The notes beneath the pieces were generated by a model. That model was not told where the DNA came from and did not search any database. It saw only the letters and a program-made list of their open reading frames with translations. A DNA stretch of 60,529 bases. It comes from Deltaproteobacteria bacterium (GTDB lineage Bacteria > Myxococcota > UBA727 > VGSZ01). Location of the stretch: positions 1-60,529 of the forward strand of contig JADZDP010000144.1 of assembly GCA_020850995.1 (NCBI GenBank). The letters are read 5' to 3'. Below, one piece after another: positions 1-7,830 of this stretch. The number at the start of each line of letters is the position of its first letter. Within the stretch, counting starts at the first letter, position 1. The position numbers were made by a program, and so were the translations under genes.

Positions 1-31
1 ACCAGCGGGAGCCGTCTTGGGTGGGGGCCCC

Positions 32-124
32 GCGTCCGGCTTCGCCGGCGCGGGGGAGGGTCTGGCGACAGACCCTCCCAGAGGGACATCCCGATCTCGA
101 TGAACCGCGTTCATCGAGATCGGG
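32..124. repeat. Three successive stem-loops downstream of the first gene
   Basis: Three inverted repeats lie within 93 bases. The first spans 32-51 (about 8 bp with one bulge, loop TTC). The second spans 54-79 (11 bp perfect, loop GCGA). The third spans 90-124 (15 bp perfect, loop CCGCG) and ends three bases before the stop codon of the minus-strand lipoprotein gene. No T-run follows on the minus strand, so this is not a classic intrinsic terminator. It may slow 3' exonuclease decay of that transcript or be a REP-like group. The stems are seen directly; the role is inferred. Confidence 0.6.
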
Positions 125-126
125 GA

Positions 127-1281
127 TCAGGGCTCGATGCGCCCGACCTCGGCCTCGACCCAGCCGAAGCCCTCGTCGACGGGCGCGATGTGCATGCGCA
201 GGTGCGCGTCGCGCGCCACGGTGCGCAGCCCACCGGTGGCCAGCTCGACGATGTGGACCGTGTCGATGACGCCGCAGTCGGCGGCGCGCACCCGCTCGAC
301 CAGCGCGAGGTGCCCGTGCGCGAGCGCCGCGTCGAGGCGGATGGTCTGGGCGCCGTCGGCCAGCGGCACGCAGGCGAGGTCTGCGCCCGGGCGCGCCTGC
401 AGCACGGTGCTCCAGGCGCCGCCCACCACGCGGCGCACCCGTCGTGGCGCGGCCTCCACCACGACCACCTCCTCGTCGTCGACCAGCACCAGGTCGCGTC
501 CACGCACGCGCTCGACGACGCCGGCCACGGCGAGCACGGTCTCGCGGGGCGCCCATGCGACCACCGTGTCTGCCACGACGGTAGCCCCGATGATGGCGCG
601 GGTGTCGCCCAAGGGCACGCGACGCTCGGAGCCGAGCAGCACCACCGCGCCCTGCTCGGCGCGCTCGAGGCGCCCCGCGGGACGGTCGTCGAGCGTGGTG
701 ACGGTGACGTCGTCGAGCTCGGCCCCCTCGAGGGGGACGCGCCGGACCCGCGGGGGCAGGTCGCGGCGCACCAGCAGGTGGAGCCGCAGCTCGCCACCCA
801 CGCCCCAGACGGTGTCGCCGGGCTCGAGCAGGGGCGGCGGCACGGCGCGCGGCGCGCGCCCTCGTTGCCACACGAGCCAGTGATCGCCGAGATCGACCAG
901 GGCGACGCCGCGGCCGAGGGTGACCCCGTGGAGCGCATGGGTGAGGTGCAGCGCTGAGGCGGGCTCGTTTGGCAGCTCGAGCAGCTGGTCGCCGAGGTGC
1001 ACCTCGATGAGCTCGCGATCGCCGGCCGCCCACGCGCCCGGCTGGCCGTCGAAGCACGCGGCGCACACGGCGCGCTCGAGGACGCGGGGCTCGCCGTAGA
1101 GGGGCGCCACCACCACGCGGGGTGACAGCGGCACTGCGGCTTGCAGGCGACAGAGATCCTCGGACGCGGCGATCCCCGCGTCGGCTGGCCGCGGCAGCTC
1201 CTCGCAGGCCAAAACGACCAGCGGGAGCACGACGGCGAGCTGTCGTCGAGAGAGAGAGCGAGTGGCCTTGACCAACCGCAC
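127..1281 (-). CDS. Putative lipoprotein of unknown function
   Basis: 384 residues from a GTG start. The N-terminus has two basic residues, a hydrophobic stretch and a lipobox-like VLAC at about residues 23-26, so export and lipidation are likely. The rest is rich in Val, Leu, Ala and Arg with short beta-strand-like segments (repeated patterns such as LVLVDDEEVVVV), which suggests a beta-propeller or similar all-beta fold, but I recognise no family. It is transcribed divergently from tRNA-Pro. Its 3' end runs into the stem-loop group at 32-124. No good ribosome binding site is visible before the GTG, so the start could be a few codons off. Confidence 0.7.
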   Translation of the reverse strand: MRLVKATRSLSRRQLAVVLPLVVLACEELPRPADAGIAASEDLCRLQAAVPLSPRVVVAPLYGEPRVLERAVCAACFDGQPGAWAAGDRELIEVHLGDQLLELPNEPASALHLTHALHGVTLGRGVALVDLGDHWLVWQRGRAPRAVPPPLLEPGDTVWGVGGELRLHLLVRRDLPPRVRRVPLEGAELDDVTVTTLDDRPAGRLERAEQGAVVLLGSERRVPLGDTRAIIGATVVADTVVAWAPRETVLAVAGVVERVRGRDLVLVDDEEVVVVEAAPRRVRRVVGGAWSTVLQARPGADLACVPLADGAQTIRLDAALAHGHLALVERVRAADCGVIDTVHIVELATGGLRTVARDAHLRMHIAPVDEGFGWVEAEVGRIEP

Positions 1282-1308
1282 ACGGGGAGGCTACATCCTC
1301 GGCTCTCC

Positions 1309-1385
1309 CGGGGTGTAGCTCAGCTTGGTAGAGCGCTTGGTTCGGGACCAAGAGGTCGTAGGTTCAAATCCTGTCACCCCGACCA
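1309..1385 (+). tRNA. tRNA-Pro (anticodon CGG)
   Basis: A 77-base cloverleaf with encoded CCA. The acceptor stem CGGGGTG pairs with CACCCCG, followed by A and CCA. The anticodon stem CTTGG/CCAAG encloses the loop TTCGGGA, giving anticodon CGG at 1343-1345 (reads CCG, a major codon in GC-rich genomes). The T-loop is TTCAAAT. A terminator follows at once. Confidence 0.97.
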
Positions 1386-1390
1386 CGAAC

Positions 1391-1417
1391 GCCACGCAGC
1401 TGCGTGGCGTTTGTTTT
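1391..1417 (+). terminator. Intrinsic terminator of tRNA-Pro
   Basis: The perfect 9-bp palindrome GCCACGCAG/CTGCGTGGC (1391-1408) is followed by GTTTGTTTTTT. It starts six bases after the tRNA CCA end, so it very likely ends the tRNA transcript. Confidence 0.85.
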
Positions 1418-1450
1418 TTGCGCGGGCGTTGGCCGCGCCACGGGCGTTGC

Positions 1451-1500
1451 TCGGGGTGACAGGATTTGAACCCAGGCCCGCCTAGGGCGGGCCTGGGTTC
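1451..1500 (-). repeat. Inverted copy of the tRNA-Pro 3' end fused to a hairpin
   Basis: Bases 1451-1472 are the exact reverse complement of the T-loop to acceptor end of the tRNA-Pro gene at 1309-1385, without the CCA. On the minus strand this fragment continues straight out of a perfect 15-bp hairpin (1468-1482 with 1486-1500, loop TAG). No anticodon arm is present, so it is not a second tRNA gene. It may be a decayed tRNA copy, the scar of an integrated element that used the tRNA as target, or a structured RNA tail. Confidence 0.75.
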
Positions 1501-1510
1501 GCTGTGTTGT

Positions 1511-1534
1511 CCCGGCGGGCTTGGGCCCGCCGGG
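1511..1534. repeat. GC-rich hairpin in the tRNA-Pro / methyltransferase spacer
   Basis: Perfect 10-bp inverted repeat CCCGGCGGGC/GCCCGCCGGG with loop TTGG. The stem can extend to about 1506-1540 with small mismatches. It lies downstream of the minus-strand methyltransferase gene that ends at 1625, and could stabilise its 3' end; no T-run follows. The rest of the spacer (1535-1624) shows nothing else I can name. Confidence 0.5.
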
Positions 1535-1624
1535 GAACAGCCCGCGCTCCGCGCGTTGGTGCTCGCTCTGATCGCGCCGACTTCTTTTCGCTCGCTTCGC
1601 TTTCGACCTCGCGTGGCCGCTGGC

Positions 1625-2398
1625 TCACCCCGCGGGCCGCACCGGCTCGCCGATCAGCGTCGTCACCCGTAGGAACACGCCGCGCGACCGGGTGATGCTG
1701 AAGCGGTAGCCCTCGTGCTCGAGGCCAGCCACCAGCTCCTGCAGCTCCTCGACGTCGTAGCTGCGCAGGCACGAGCACATGCCGTCCCACCACACCAACG
1801 CAGGGATCAACGGCAGCGGATAGGTGAACACGAAGCGGAACAGATCGAAGCCCGGCTGCAAGGGCGCGCTGGCCCACACGGCGAAGGGCACGAGCGCGAT
1901 GGCGATCACGGTCTGCGGCCGTCGCTCGACGATCTCAAAGGCGCAGATCGGCTGCTCCTTGGCGACGGCGTCGGCGATGATGCGCCGCGCGGCGGCGGGC
2001 CGGAAGTGGTGCAGCGCGTTGAAGATGGTGCGTACGCCCGGCAGCTCGCTCGGCACGTCGGTGGCGTCGACGGAGGCGCGGCGCCCGGTGACGCGCCCCG
2101 GCGCTCGCGCTTCGGCGTGCTGGAAGGCGGCCTCGTTCGGATACAGGTCGGTGAGCGTGGCGCTCACCTCGGGCGGCAGACGCTCGAGCAATGACAGCAG
2201 CGCACCGCCGCCGCCCGAGCACAGGTCGACGACGCGCGACTGCCCGGCGCGCGCCAGCACTCCTTCGAGCACCGGTGCGGCCTCGTGCAAGAAGCGCCCA
2301 CGCTCGGCGGCCACCTGCAAGAAGGCGGTCAAGGCGTCGCGCAGCGGGCGCGGGCACCAGGGCTCGTCCTCGATCTCGGGCGCGTGCACGCGGCGCAT
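1625..2398 (-). CDS. Class I SAM-dependent methyltransferase-like protein
   Basis: 257 residues. The motif VVDLCSGGGG near residues 55-65 is the glycine-rich SAM-binding loop of class I methyltransferases. TLTDLYPN carries the acidic residue expected at the end of strand 2, and FNALHHF fits the post-II region. The second half has two hydrophobic stretches (around VIAIALVPFAVWA and LPLIPALVWW) and may sit at the membrane, which is unusual for a plain methyltransferase. I chose the ATG at 2398 because the sequence upstream does not look coded. Substrate unknown. It is flanked by tRNA-Pro and a divergent small gene, so it is probably a single-gene unit. Confidence 0.75.
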   Translation of the reverse strand: MRRVHAPEIEDEPWCPRPLRDALTAFLQVAAERGRFLHEAAPVLEGVLARAGQSRVVDLCSGGGGALLSLLERLPPEVSATLTDLYPNEAAFQHAEARAPGRVTGRRASVDATDVPSELPGVRTIFNALHHFRPAAARRIIADAVAKEQPICAFEIVERRPQTVIAIALVPFAVWASAPLQPGFDLFRFVFTYPLPLIPALVWWDGMCSCLRSYDVEELQELVAGLEHEGYRFSITRSRGVFLRVTTLIGEPVRPAG

Positions 2399-2478
2399 GG
2401 CGGGGGTATGGGACGGTCGCCGGTGGTGTGCAAGCTGGCCCAAGCCGTTGCGAGGATCGCGGTGCTAGCCTCGCCGGC

Positions 2479-2964
2479 ATGAGCACCAAACCCGAGCAAC
2501 GAGCGGTGACCCTGCGCGCGGCCACCAGCGCCGGCCTCGTCGAGGGCACGCTGCACGTCGCGCGCCTGCACCTGCTCCTCGACGCCATCAATCATGGCCA
2601 CGACTTCGTCACGCTCACCGACGTGCGGGTGCGCGATGCCAACGAGCGCGTCCCGTTCTTCGCGCTCCGCCGCAGCGAGACCCTGGCGGTCGTGGTGCCG
2701 GCCGGCGAAGACCCCGACGACCGCAAGCAACGACCCTCGCTGGTCGATCACGAGGTCACCTGTCTGCTGCCCTCGGGCGCGGTGCGCGGGCGCGTGGCGC
2801 TCGTCAAAGACGTGCGCCTGTCCGATTGGCTCGCCGGGCAGCGCGGCTTCATCGTCATGCGCGAGAGCCGCCTGTGGCTTGGTGCCAACGGCCTCAGCGA
2901 GGACCAGGCCGCGGTGGTGCTGGTGAACTCGCAGCGAGTGGTCGGGGTGACCGAGCTCGGGTAA
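2479..2964 (+). CDS. Conserved-looking small cytoplasmic protein, unknown function
   Basis: 161 residues, no signal peptide and no membrane segment. The composition and the pattern of short strands (TLHVARLHLLLDAIN, FVTLTDVRV, VPFFALRRSETLAVVVP, VRGRVALVKDVRLSDWL) suggest a compact beta-rich domain that repeats a 'set threshold / respond' strand pattern, but I do not recognise the family. It is divergent from the methyltransferase gene, with 80 bases between start codons, so a shared promoter region is likely. It is convergent with the M23 peptidase gene. Confidence 0.7.
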   Translation: MSTKPEQRAVTLRAATSAGLVEGTLHVARLHLLLDAINHGHDFVTLTDVRVRDANERVPFFALRRSETLAVVVPAGEDPDDRKQRPSLVDHEVTCLLPSGAVRGRVALVKDVRLSDWLAGQRGFIVMRESRLWLGANGLSEDQAAVVLVNSQRVVGVTELG

Positions 2965-2987
2965 GGGCCCGCGCTGGCGCCATCGCC

Positions 2988-3503
2988 CTACCCAAGCGCG
3001 CGCCGACCGGCCCGCAACCACGCCATCGGATCCACCAGCTTCCCCGTGGGCGCGCGCAGCTCGAAGTGCAGGTGCGGCCCGCTGGCGCGCCCGGTGGCGC
3101 CCGACAGGCCGATGCGCTGCCCGGCGCGCACGCGCTCCCGCTCCTCGACGTCGATGCGGGACAGGTGCGCGTAGCCAGCGCGCCAGCCGGAGTCGAGCGC
3201 CAGCACCACGTGCTTGCCGGCGCGCTTGCTGTGGCGGGCCTTGGCCACCACGCCGTCGTCAACGGCGCGTACGGGTGTGCCCGAGCGCGCTCGCAGGTCG
3301 ACGCCGGCGTGGAAGCTGCCGCCGCGCCGCCCGAACGACGAGGTCACGCGCAGGTCGTCGAGCGGCGGCGCTGCGATGGGGCCGTGCCAGCCGGCGTTCA
3401 CCTGCACGTGCTGCGGCCAGGTGCGCATCGCGACCGTGACCATCACGGCCCCAAGGGCAGCGGCGAGCAGTGCGGCGGCCAGCAGGCGGATCAGGTAGCG
3501 CAT
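2988..3503 (-). CDS. M23 family metallopeptidase (LytM/peptidoglycan endopeptidase)
   Basis: 171 residues. An N-terminal membrane anchor or signal (about residues 3-25) is followed by a short linker and an M23 domain. The zinc ligands are visible: His and Asp in FHAGVDL and the second His in GPHLHFEL (HxxxD ... HxH). The domain starts with [10 protein letters not shown], typical of the family. Such proteins cut peptide crosslinks in peptidoglycan in the periplasm, or serve as division/elongation regulators if inactive; the catalytic residues are all present here. The ATG at 3503 is chosen because it directly precedes the hydrophobic segment. Confidence 0.9.
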   Translation of the reverse strand: MRYLIRLLAAALLAAALGAVMVTVAMRTWPQHVQVNAGWHGPIAAPPLDDLRVTSSFGRRGGSFHAGVDLRARSGTPVRAVDDGVVAKARHSKRAGKHVVLALDSGWRAGYAHLSRIDVEERERVRAGQRIGLSGATGRASGPHLHFELRAPTGKLVDPMAWLRAGRRALG

Positions 3504-3618
3504 CGCCTCGACAACCGGCGCGGGCCGGCGGCTGTTCCGCGCGCGGATCGCGCTGCGACCACGATCACGCGGCGATGCCCTTGAGTCGCCACCCGGGCTT
3601 GCTCCATGCTGGCGCGCC

Positions 3619-5022
3619 ATGGCCTCTGCCCGCAGCTACGACGTGCTGGTCATCGGCTCTGGCCCCGGCGGCGAGGGCGCGGCCATGACCTGCGCCAAGG
3701 CCGGCAAGCGCGTGTGCATGGTGGAGAAGGACGCCGTGCTCGGCGGCAGCGCCACGCACCGCGGCACCATCCCGTCGAAGGCGCTGCGGCACGCAATCCA
3801 AGAGCTGGTCAAGCTGCAGGGCTCGCCGTGGCAGCGCACCTCGGTGGTGCGGGAGCTGCCGCGCTTCGTCGACCTGGCACGCACTGCCCACACGGTCATC
3901 GATCGGCAGGCCGCGATGCGCACGCAATTCTACGAGCGCAACGACGTCGACATCGTGCACGGTGGCGCCCGCTTCATCGACGCCCACACCGTGGAGGTGC
4001 TGGAGGAGCGCGGCGCCCACGAGCTGCTACGCGCCGATCACGTCGTCATCGCCACCGGCAGCCGGCCGTACCACCCGCCCGGCGTCGACTTCGCGCACCC
4101 GTGCATCTTCGACTCCGACACCGTGCTCGGCCTCGACGACACGCCGCGGAGCATGATCGTGTTCGGCGCCGGCGTCATCGGCTGCGAGTACACGTCGATG
4201 TTCCGCGCGCTCGGCGTCAAGCTCAACCTGATCAACACGCGCCCCCGGCTGCTCGAGTTCCTCGACGACGAGATCTCGGACGCGCTCTCGTACCACCTGC
4301 GTGATCAGGGCGTGGTGCTGCGCCACGACGAGGAGCTCGAGCACCTAGAGACCAGCGAGCACGGCGTGCTCATGCACCTCAAGAGCGGCAAGAAGCTCAA
4401 GAGCGACGCGCTCCTGTGGGCCAACGGACGCACCGGCAACACCGCGGGGCTCGGCCTCGAGGCGCTCGGCGTCATGCCCGACCAGCGCGGCTGCCTCAAG
4501 GTGAGCTCGAGCTACCAGACCACGCAGCCGCACCTGTACGCCGTGGGTGACGTGGTGGGCTGGCCGAGCCTGGCGTCGGCGTCGTACGACCAGGGGCGCT
4601 TCGCGGGCACCCACATCGTCGAGGGGCGCGCCGAGGGCCGCCTGCTCGCGCACATGCCCACGGGCATCTACACCACGCCTGAGATCTCCTCGGTGGGCAA
4701 GACCGAGCGCGAGCTGACCGAGCACTGTGTGCCCTACGAAGTGGGCCACGCGCTCTTCAAGCACCTGGCCCGCGCGCAGATCACCGGCAGCACCGTAGGC
4801 ATGCTGAAGCTCCTGTTCCACCGCGAGACGCTGCAGCTCTTGGGCGTGCACTGCTTCGGCGATCAGGCAGCGGAGATCGTGCACATCGGCCAGGCCATCA
4901 TGTCGCAACCCGGAGCGGCGGCCTCCATCGCCTACTTCGTCAACGCCACGTTCAACTACCCCACCATGGCCGAGGCGTATCGGGTGGCGGCGCTCAACGG
5001 CATCAACCGCGTGGTGCGGTGA
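3619..5022 (+). CDS. sthA: Soluble pyridine nucleotide transhydrogenase (Si-specific)
   Basis: 467 residues, full length for SthA. It moves hydride between NADPH and NAD+, using FAD, in the cytoplasm. The N-terminal FAD motif is [10 protein letters not shown]. The region that in lipoamide dehydrogenases holds the redox disulfide reads [16 protein letters not shown], with the SthA-type [10 protein letters not shown] signature and no cysteine pair, which separates it from the dehydrogenases. A second Rossmann motif GAGVIGCEY binds NAD(P). [16 protein letters not shown] and the C-terminal dimerisation domain ([24 protein letters not shown]) are present. It stands alone, divergent from the M23 peptidase gene. 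Confidence 0.93.
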   Translation: MASARSYDVLVIGSGPGGEGAAMTCAKAGKRVCMVEKDAVLGGSATHRGTIPSKALRHAIQELVKLQGSPWQRTSVVRELPRFVDLARTAHTVIDRQAAMRTQFYERNDVDIVHGGARFIDAHTVEVLEERGAHELLRADHVVIATGSRPYHPPGVDFAHPCIFDSDTVLGLDDTPRSMIVFGAGVIGCEYTSMFRALGVKLNLINTRPRLLEFLDDEISDALSYHLRDQGVVLRHDEELEHLETSEHGVLMHLKSGKKLKSDALLWANGRTGNTAGLGLEALGVMPDQRGCLKVSSSYQTTQPHLYAVGDVVGWPSLASASYDQGRFAGTHIVEGRAEGRLLAHMPTGIYTTPEISSVGKTERELTEHCVPYEVGHALFKHLARAQITGSTVGMLKLLFHRETLQLLGVHCFGDQAAEIVHIGQAIMSQPGAAASIAYFVNATFNYPTMAEAYRVAALNGINRVVR

Positions 5023-5084
5023 ACCGTTCGGTGCTCATCCTCGGATCGCGGGCGCGCAGCGCGGGCCCGCGCTACCATGCCGGC

Positions 5085-5810
5085 GTGCAGCGTCTCGTCT
5101 TCGTCGCCGTCTTGCTCGCAGCCACACGTGCCGGGGCCCCGCCACCGATCTCCAGCTTCCCCGCGCTCATCCTGCCCTCCGACGGCAGCGACCCGCCGCG
5201 CAACACGCGCTACTGGGCCTTTGGGCGCGACGCGCCGCCGCTCTCGTCCATCGGCGTCGCGCTCAGCGTCAACGGTAGCCCCCTCGTGCTCGATGTGGTG
5301 GCGCTCGGCTGCTGCTTGGTGCAGGGCCGGCTCACGGAGCCGCTCGCCGCCGCCGACACGGGGCTGTTCACGGTGAGCAGCGCTGGCAGCGAGCTCACCA
5401 GCGCCTTCGTGGTCTACGACCACATCGACGTGCAGCCGCCGGGCCTCGCCGACGTGAGCGTGCTGGACTTCGCGCAGGGGCGCCTGGTCATCGGCGTGCA
5501 AGGCAACGACGACCACGAGGTGGCGGGGTACCTGGCGCGCGCGCCCGGCGCCGACGAGATCGTGGGCGCAACGCCCTATGGCTACGTGCTCGAGGCGCCG
5601 GCCTCGTCGGGCGCGTGCGTCGACGTCAGCGCCGTCGACCTCTCGGGTAACGAGAGCAACCGCGTGCCGGCGTGCGCGCCCGCCGAGGGCGAGGGCGAGG
5701 GCGAGGGCGATGGCGGCGGCGGGTGCGCGTGCTCACACTCGACGCTCACCCCCGGTGCGCTGGCCCTCGTGGCCCTCTATCGACGCCGGAGCCGGAGGAG
5801 CCCGCCGTGA
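5085..5810 (+). CDS. Exported protein with MYXO-CTERM-like C-terminal tail
   Basis: 241 residues from a GTG start that directly precedes a signal peptide (RLVFVAVLLAATRAGA). The body is beta-rich and Cys-poor (one Cys-Cys at LGCCLV) with a fibronectin or Ig-like feel near its end (VDVSAVDLSGNES). It ends with a Gly-Glu repeat, then GGGGCACS, a hydrophobic stretch and RRRSRR: the Cys-x-Cys, membrane, arginine layout of surface-sorting tails found in myxobacteria. Its stop overlaps the GTG start of the next gene by four bases, so the three genes 5085-7101 are translationally coupled. Specific function unknown. Confidence 0.75.
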   Translation: MQRLVFVAVLLAATRAGAPPPISSFPALILPSDGSDPPRNTRYWAFGRDAPPLSSIGVALSVNGSPLVLDVVALGCCLVQGRLTEPLAAADTGLFTVSSAGSELTSAFVVYDHIDVQPPGLADVSVLDFAQGRLVIGVQGNDDHEVAGYLARAPGADEIVGATPYGYVLEAPASSGACVDVSAVDLSGNESNRVPACAPAEGEGEGEGDGGGGCACSHSTLTPGALALVALYRRRSRRSPP

Positions 5811-6466
5811 TCCGCTTCGTCGTGTTGTCGTTGCTGCCGCTGGTGCTCGCCGCCTGTACTCCCGCCGAAGGTGAAGGTGAAAGCGAAGGCGAAGGCGAAG
5901 GCGAAGGTGAAGGTGAAGAGGGTGAAGGTGAAGGTGAAGGCGAGGAGGGTGAAGGCGAAGGCGAGGGAGAGCTGATCGACAACCCCTACGGCTTCACCAT
6001 GCGCGTGCCCGGCACCCACGTCATCGACGGCAGCAACGCGCGCGACGTCGACTACCTCTGCACGCTCTCCATCGACGGTCACGACGCGGTCGTCTACCTG
6101 CGCGCCACGCCCACGAGCCTAGGCGGGGGCTTCTTCCCCGTTCCCGTCTACGACGAGGTGGATGGCTTCCTCTGGGAGGCCGATCAGGTCACCGCAGTGG
6201 ACGCGAGCTACGACTACGGCGGCAACCACAACAACGACTTCTTCACCATCACCCTCGGCGGGGTGCGCTACACCTGGGACCACTCGAGCTACGGCTATGG
6301 CTTTCGCGCCTGCCAGCCGCCCGACTGCCTGAAGCGTGAGGAGGGCAGCGACTTCGACGACGGCTGCCAGCCCGATCGCACCATGCCCGAGGCCTGCATC
6401 GAGGTGAGCAACCCTCTGCCTGCGCTGGTCGATGGCTTCGCCGTGTGCGCCGGGGACCCCGGGTGA
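5807..6466 (+). CDS. Lipoprotein with Gly-Glu repeat linker, unknown function
   Basis: 219 residues from the GTG that overlaps the previous stop. The signal sequence ends in the lipobox LAAC at about residues 13-16. Directly after the lipidated Cys comes a (Gly-Glu) repeat of about 35 residues, then a globular domain with several Cys residues (CQPPDC, DGCQPD) and many aromatic and Asp/Tyr residues. The repeat should act as an extended acidic tether off the outer membrane. The middle gene of a three-gene overlapping unit. No family recognised. Confidence 0.75.
   Translation: MIRFVVLSLLPLVLAACTPAEGEGESEGEGEGEGEGEEGEGEGEGEEGEGEGEGELIDNPYGFTMRVPGTHVIDGSNARDVDYLCTLSIDGHDAVVYLRATPTSLGGGFFPVPVYDEVDGFLWEADQVTAVDASYDYGGNHNNDFFTITLGGVRYTWDHSSYGYGFRACQPPDCLKREEGSDFDDGCQPDRTMPEACIEVSNPLPALVDGFAVCAGDPG
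5867..5970 (+). repeat. Hexanucleotide tandem repeat (GGYGAR) coding Gly-Glu
   Basis: About 17 copies of a GGT/C-GAA/G hexamer, broken twice by GAGGAGGGT-type units. The repeat keeps frame whatever its copy number. It uses mostly GAA for Glu while most of the window uses GAG, so it may have grown by slippage rather than by gradual selection. A short related stretch that uses GAG lies at about 5687-5712 in the preceding gene. Confidence 0.85.
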
Positions 6467-7101
6467 CGCGGCTGTGCGCGGCCTTCTGGTGCGTGCTCGT
6501 CGCCGGCGCGGCCTGCCCACCGCCAGGCCCCGACGACGCCGGCCCCGGTGACGCGGGGCCGGGTGACGGGGGCGTGCCCGACGACTCGTACCGCGCGGTG
6601 CTCGATCAGATCGAGGACGTCGCTGAGCTCGCCGGCGCCGACGGGCGCGTGAAGTACCTGCTCCCCGTGGCCGGCGTCGAGCCGCGCGCGCCGTTGTTCT
6701 CGTCGTGCGCGTTTCAAGACACCGAGGCCTTCCCCTATCACCTGCCCTTCTTGGTCACGCTGCCGGGCGGCGAGGAGCTCAGCTTCGATGACTACATCGC
6801 GCTCGTCTTGCGGCGCGACACGCGCGCGTGGTGGGGCGGCGAGCTGCTGTGGCGCACCGAGCTGGTGCACCCCATCGGCGGCGAGCCCGGCACGCTCTTG
6901 TTCACGCTCTACACCGACGACAGCCCCGGCAACCGCCTCATCGCCGACGACGTGCGTGCCGTGTTCACCGCGCTCACGGCCTGCGCGCCCGCCTTCGAGG
7001 GGACGCTCGGCTTCGTGCCCTCGAGCAACGAGCAGCGGCAGACCGCGACGCTGGTGCAGGCCGAGCTGGCCGCCGAGGGCATCGCGGTCATCCTCGAGTG
7101 A
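6463..7101 (+). CDS. Putative lipoprotein, unknown function
   Basis: 212 residues from the GTG that overlaps the previous stop (GTGA). The signal segment (LCAAFWCVLVAGAAC) ends in a Cys, but the lipobox is imperfect, so lipidation is probable rather than certain. A Pro/Asp/Ala/Gly linker with the DAGPGDAGPGDGG pattern follows, as in many myxobacterial lipoproteins. The globular part contains DDYIALVL and a C-terminal ETATLVQAEL-like helix region but no motif I can name. It is the last gene of the 5085-7101 unit and is convergent with the CBS gene after three bases. Confidence 0.7.
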   Translation: MTRLCAAFWCVLVAGAACPPPGPDDAGPGDAGPGDGGVPDDSYRAVLDQIEDVAELAGADGRVKYLLPVAGVEPRAPLFSSCAFQDTEAFPYHLPFLVTLPGGEELSFDDYIALVLRRDTRAWWGGELLWRTELVHPIGGEPGTLLFTLYTDDSPGNRLIADDVRAVFTALTACAPAFEGTLGFVPSSNEQRQTATLVQAELAAEGIAVILE

Positions 7102-7104
7102 AGG

Positions 7105-7509
7105 CTAGAGCTTGCCGCGCGCCGCGCGCATGACATCGACGTACGACAAGATGCCCACCAGGCGCCCCTCGGCCTCGTCGACCACGGGGAGCGCGCCGAT
7201 GCGGTTCTCCAGCATGAGGTCGATGGCGTCGTCGACGTCATCCTCGGGGGCCACGCACGAGGGATCGGAGGTCATGATGGTGGAGATGGCCACCTGCAAG
7301 CGCGTGCGCGCGGCGTCGGGGTCCTCGAGGAGCGCCGCGTGCGAGAAGCGCAGCAGGTCGCGGTCGCTGACGATGCCCACCAGCTCGCCGCCCTCCACGA
7401 TCGGCAAGTGCCGGATCTGCTCGGACTCGAGCGTGCGGATGGCGTCGAACACGCTGGTCTGCAGGCGCGCGCTCAGCGGGTTGGCGGTCATGATGTCTCG
7501 GACTTCCAT
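7105..7509 (-). CDS. CBS-pair protein
   Basis: 134 residues made almost wholly of two CBS motifs. Each repeat shows the usual strand-helix pattern: IRHLPIVEGGELVGIVSDRDLL in the first and GALPVVDEAEGRLVGILSYVDVM in the second. Such stand-alone pairs bind adenosyl ligands (AMP, ATP, SAM, NAD) and act as small energy or redox sensors that control a partner protein. No partner domain is fused here. A clear ribosome binding site (GGAGGA in the minus-strand reading at 7512-7520) precedes the ATG. Confidence 0.9.
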   Translation of the reverse strand: MEVRDIMTANPLSARLQTSVFDAIRTLESEQIRHLPIVEGGELVGIVSDRDLLRFSHAALLEDPDAARTRLQVAISTIMTSDPSCVAPEDDVDDAIDLMLENRIGALPVVDEAEGRLVGILSYVDVMRAARGKL

Positions 7510-7830
7510 GGTGGCTCCTCCCGCCGGGTGGCGCGCCTGCGCCGGTCGCGCTGAGCGAACGCAACCACCGTGCCACCCCGCGCAGTGCTGCAGCGCGCGT
7601 GGGCCAAGGCTCCCGCACCACGACGCCAGCGACCTTGCTCGGCTCGGCCGTGGCGCTCAGCACCCGGGACCGTGCGTAATCGACCAGGCCCTGGCTCGCG
7701 ATCGCACTCTTGGAGCGCCGCGCGGACGACCCGGCCACGATGCCGCGGCGCGACGCGGCATCGACAGCAGGGGCCCGCAGCGCCGCCCGACCCCCGTTGC
7801 GCTGGCGCGGGCCATTGCGTCCGCTGCGGC
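7510..7830. other. Intergenic region between CBS gene and kbl
   Basis: 321 bases without a convincing gene. It must hold the divergent promoters of the CBS gene and the kbl-tdh operon. The only clear structure is a 9-bp hairpin, GATGCCGCG (7739-7747) with CGCGGCATC (7754-7762), about 70 bases before kbl; it has no T-run and no aptamer I recognise. GC content is as high as in genes, and short reading frames here look like chance. Confidence 0.6.

Noticed and set aside
1309..1500. Integrated mobile element at tRNA-Pro
   Set aside because: No integrase or direct att repeats; the copy is inverted and very short, so I list it only as an odd repeat.
5867..5970. CRISPR-like tandem repeat
   Set aside because: Units are six bases without spacers and sit in frame inside a lipoprotein gene.
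7510..7830. Riboswitch upstream of the threonine operon
   Set aside because: Only one small hairpin is visible and no known glycine or other aptamer motif is present.
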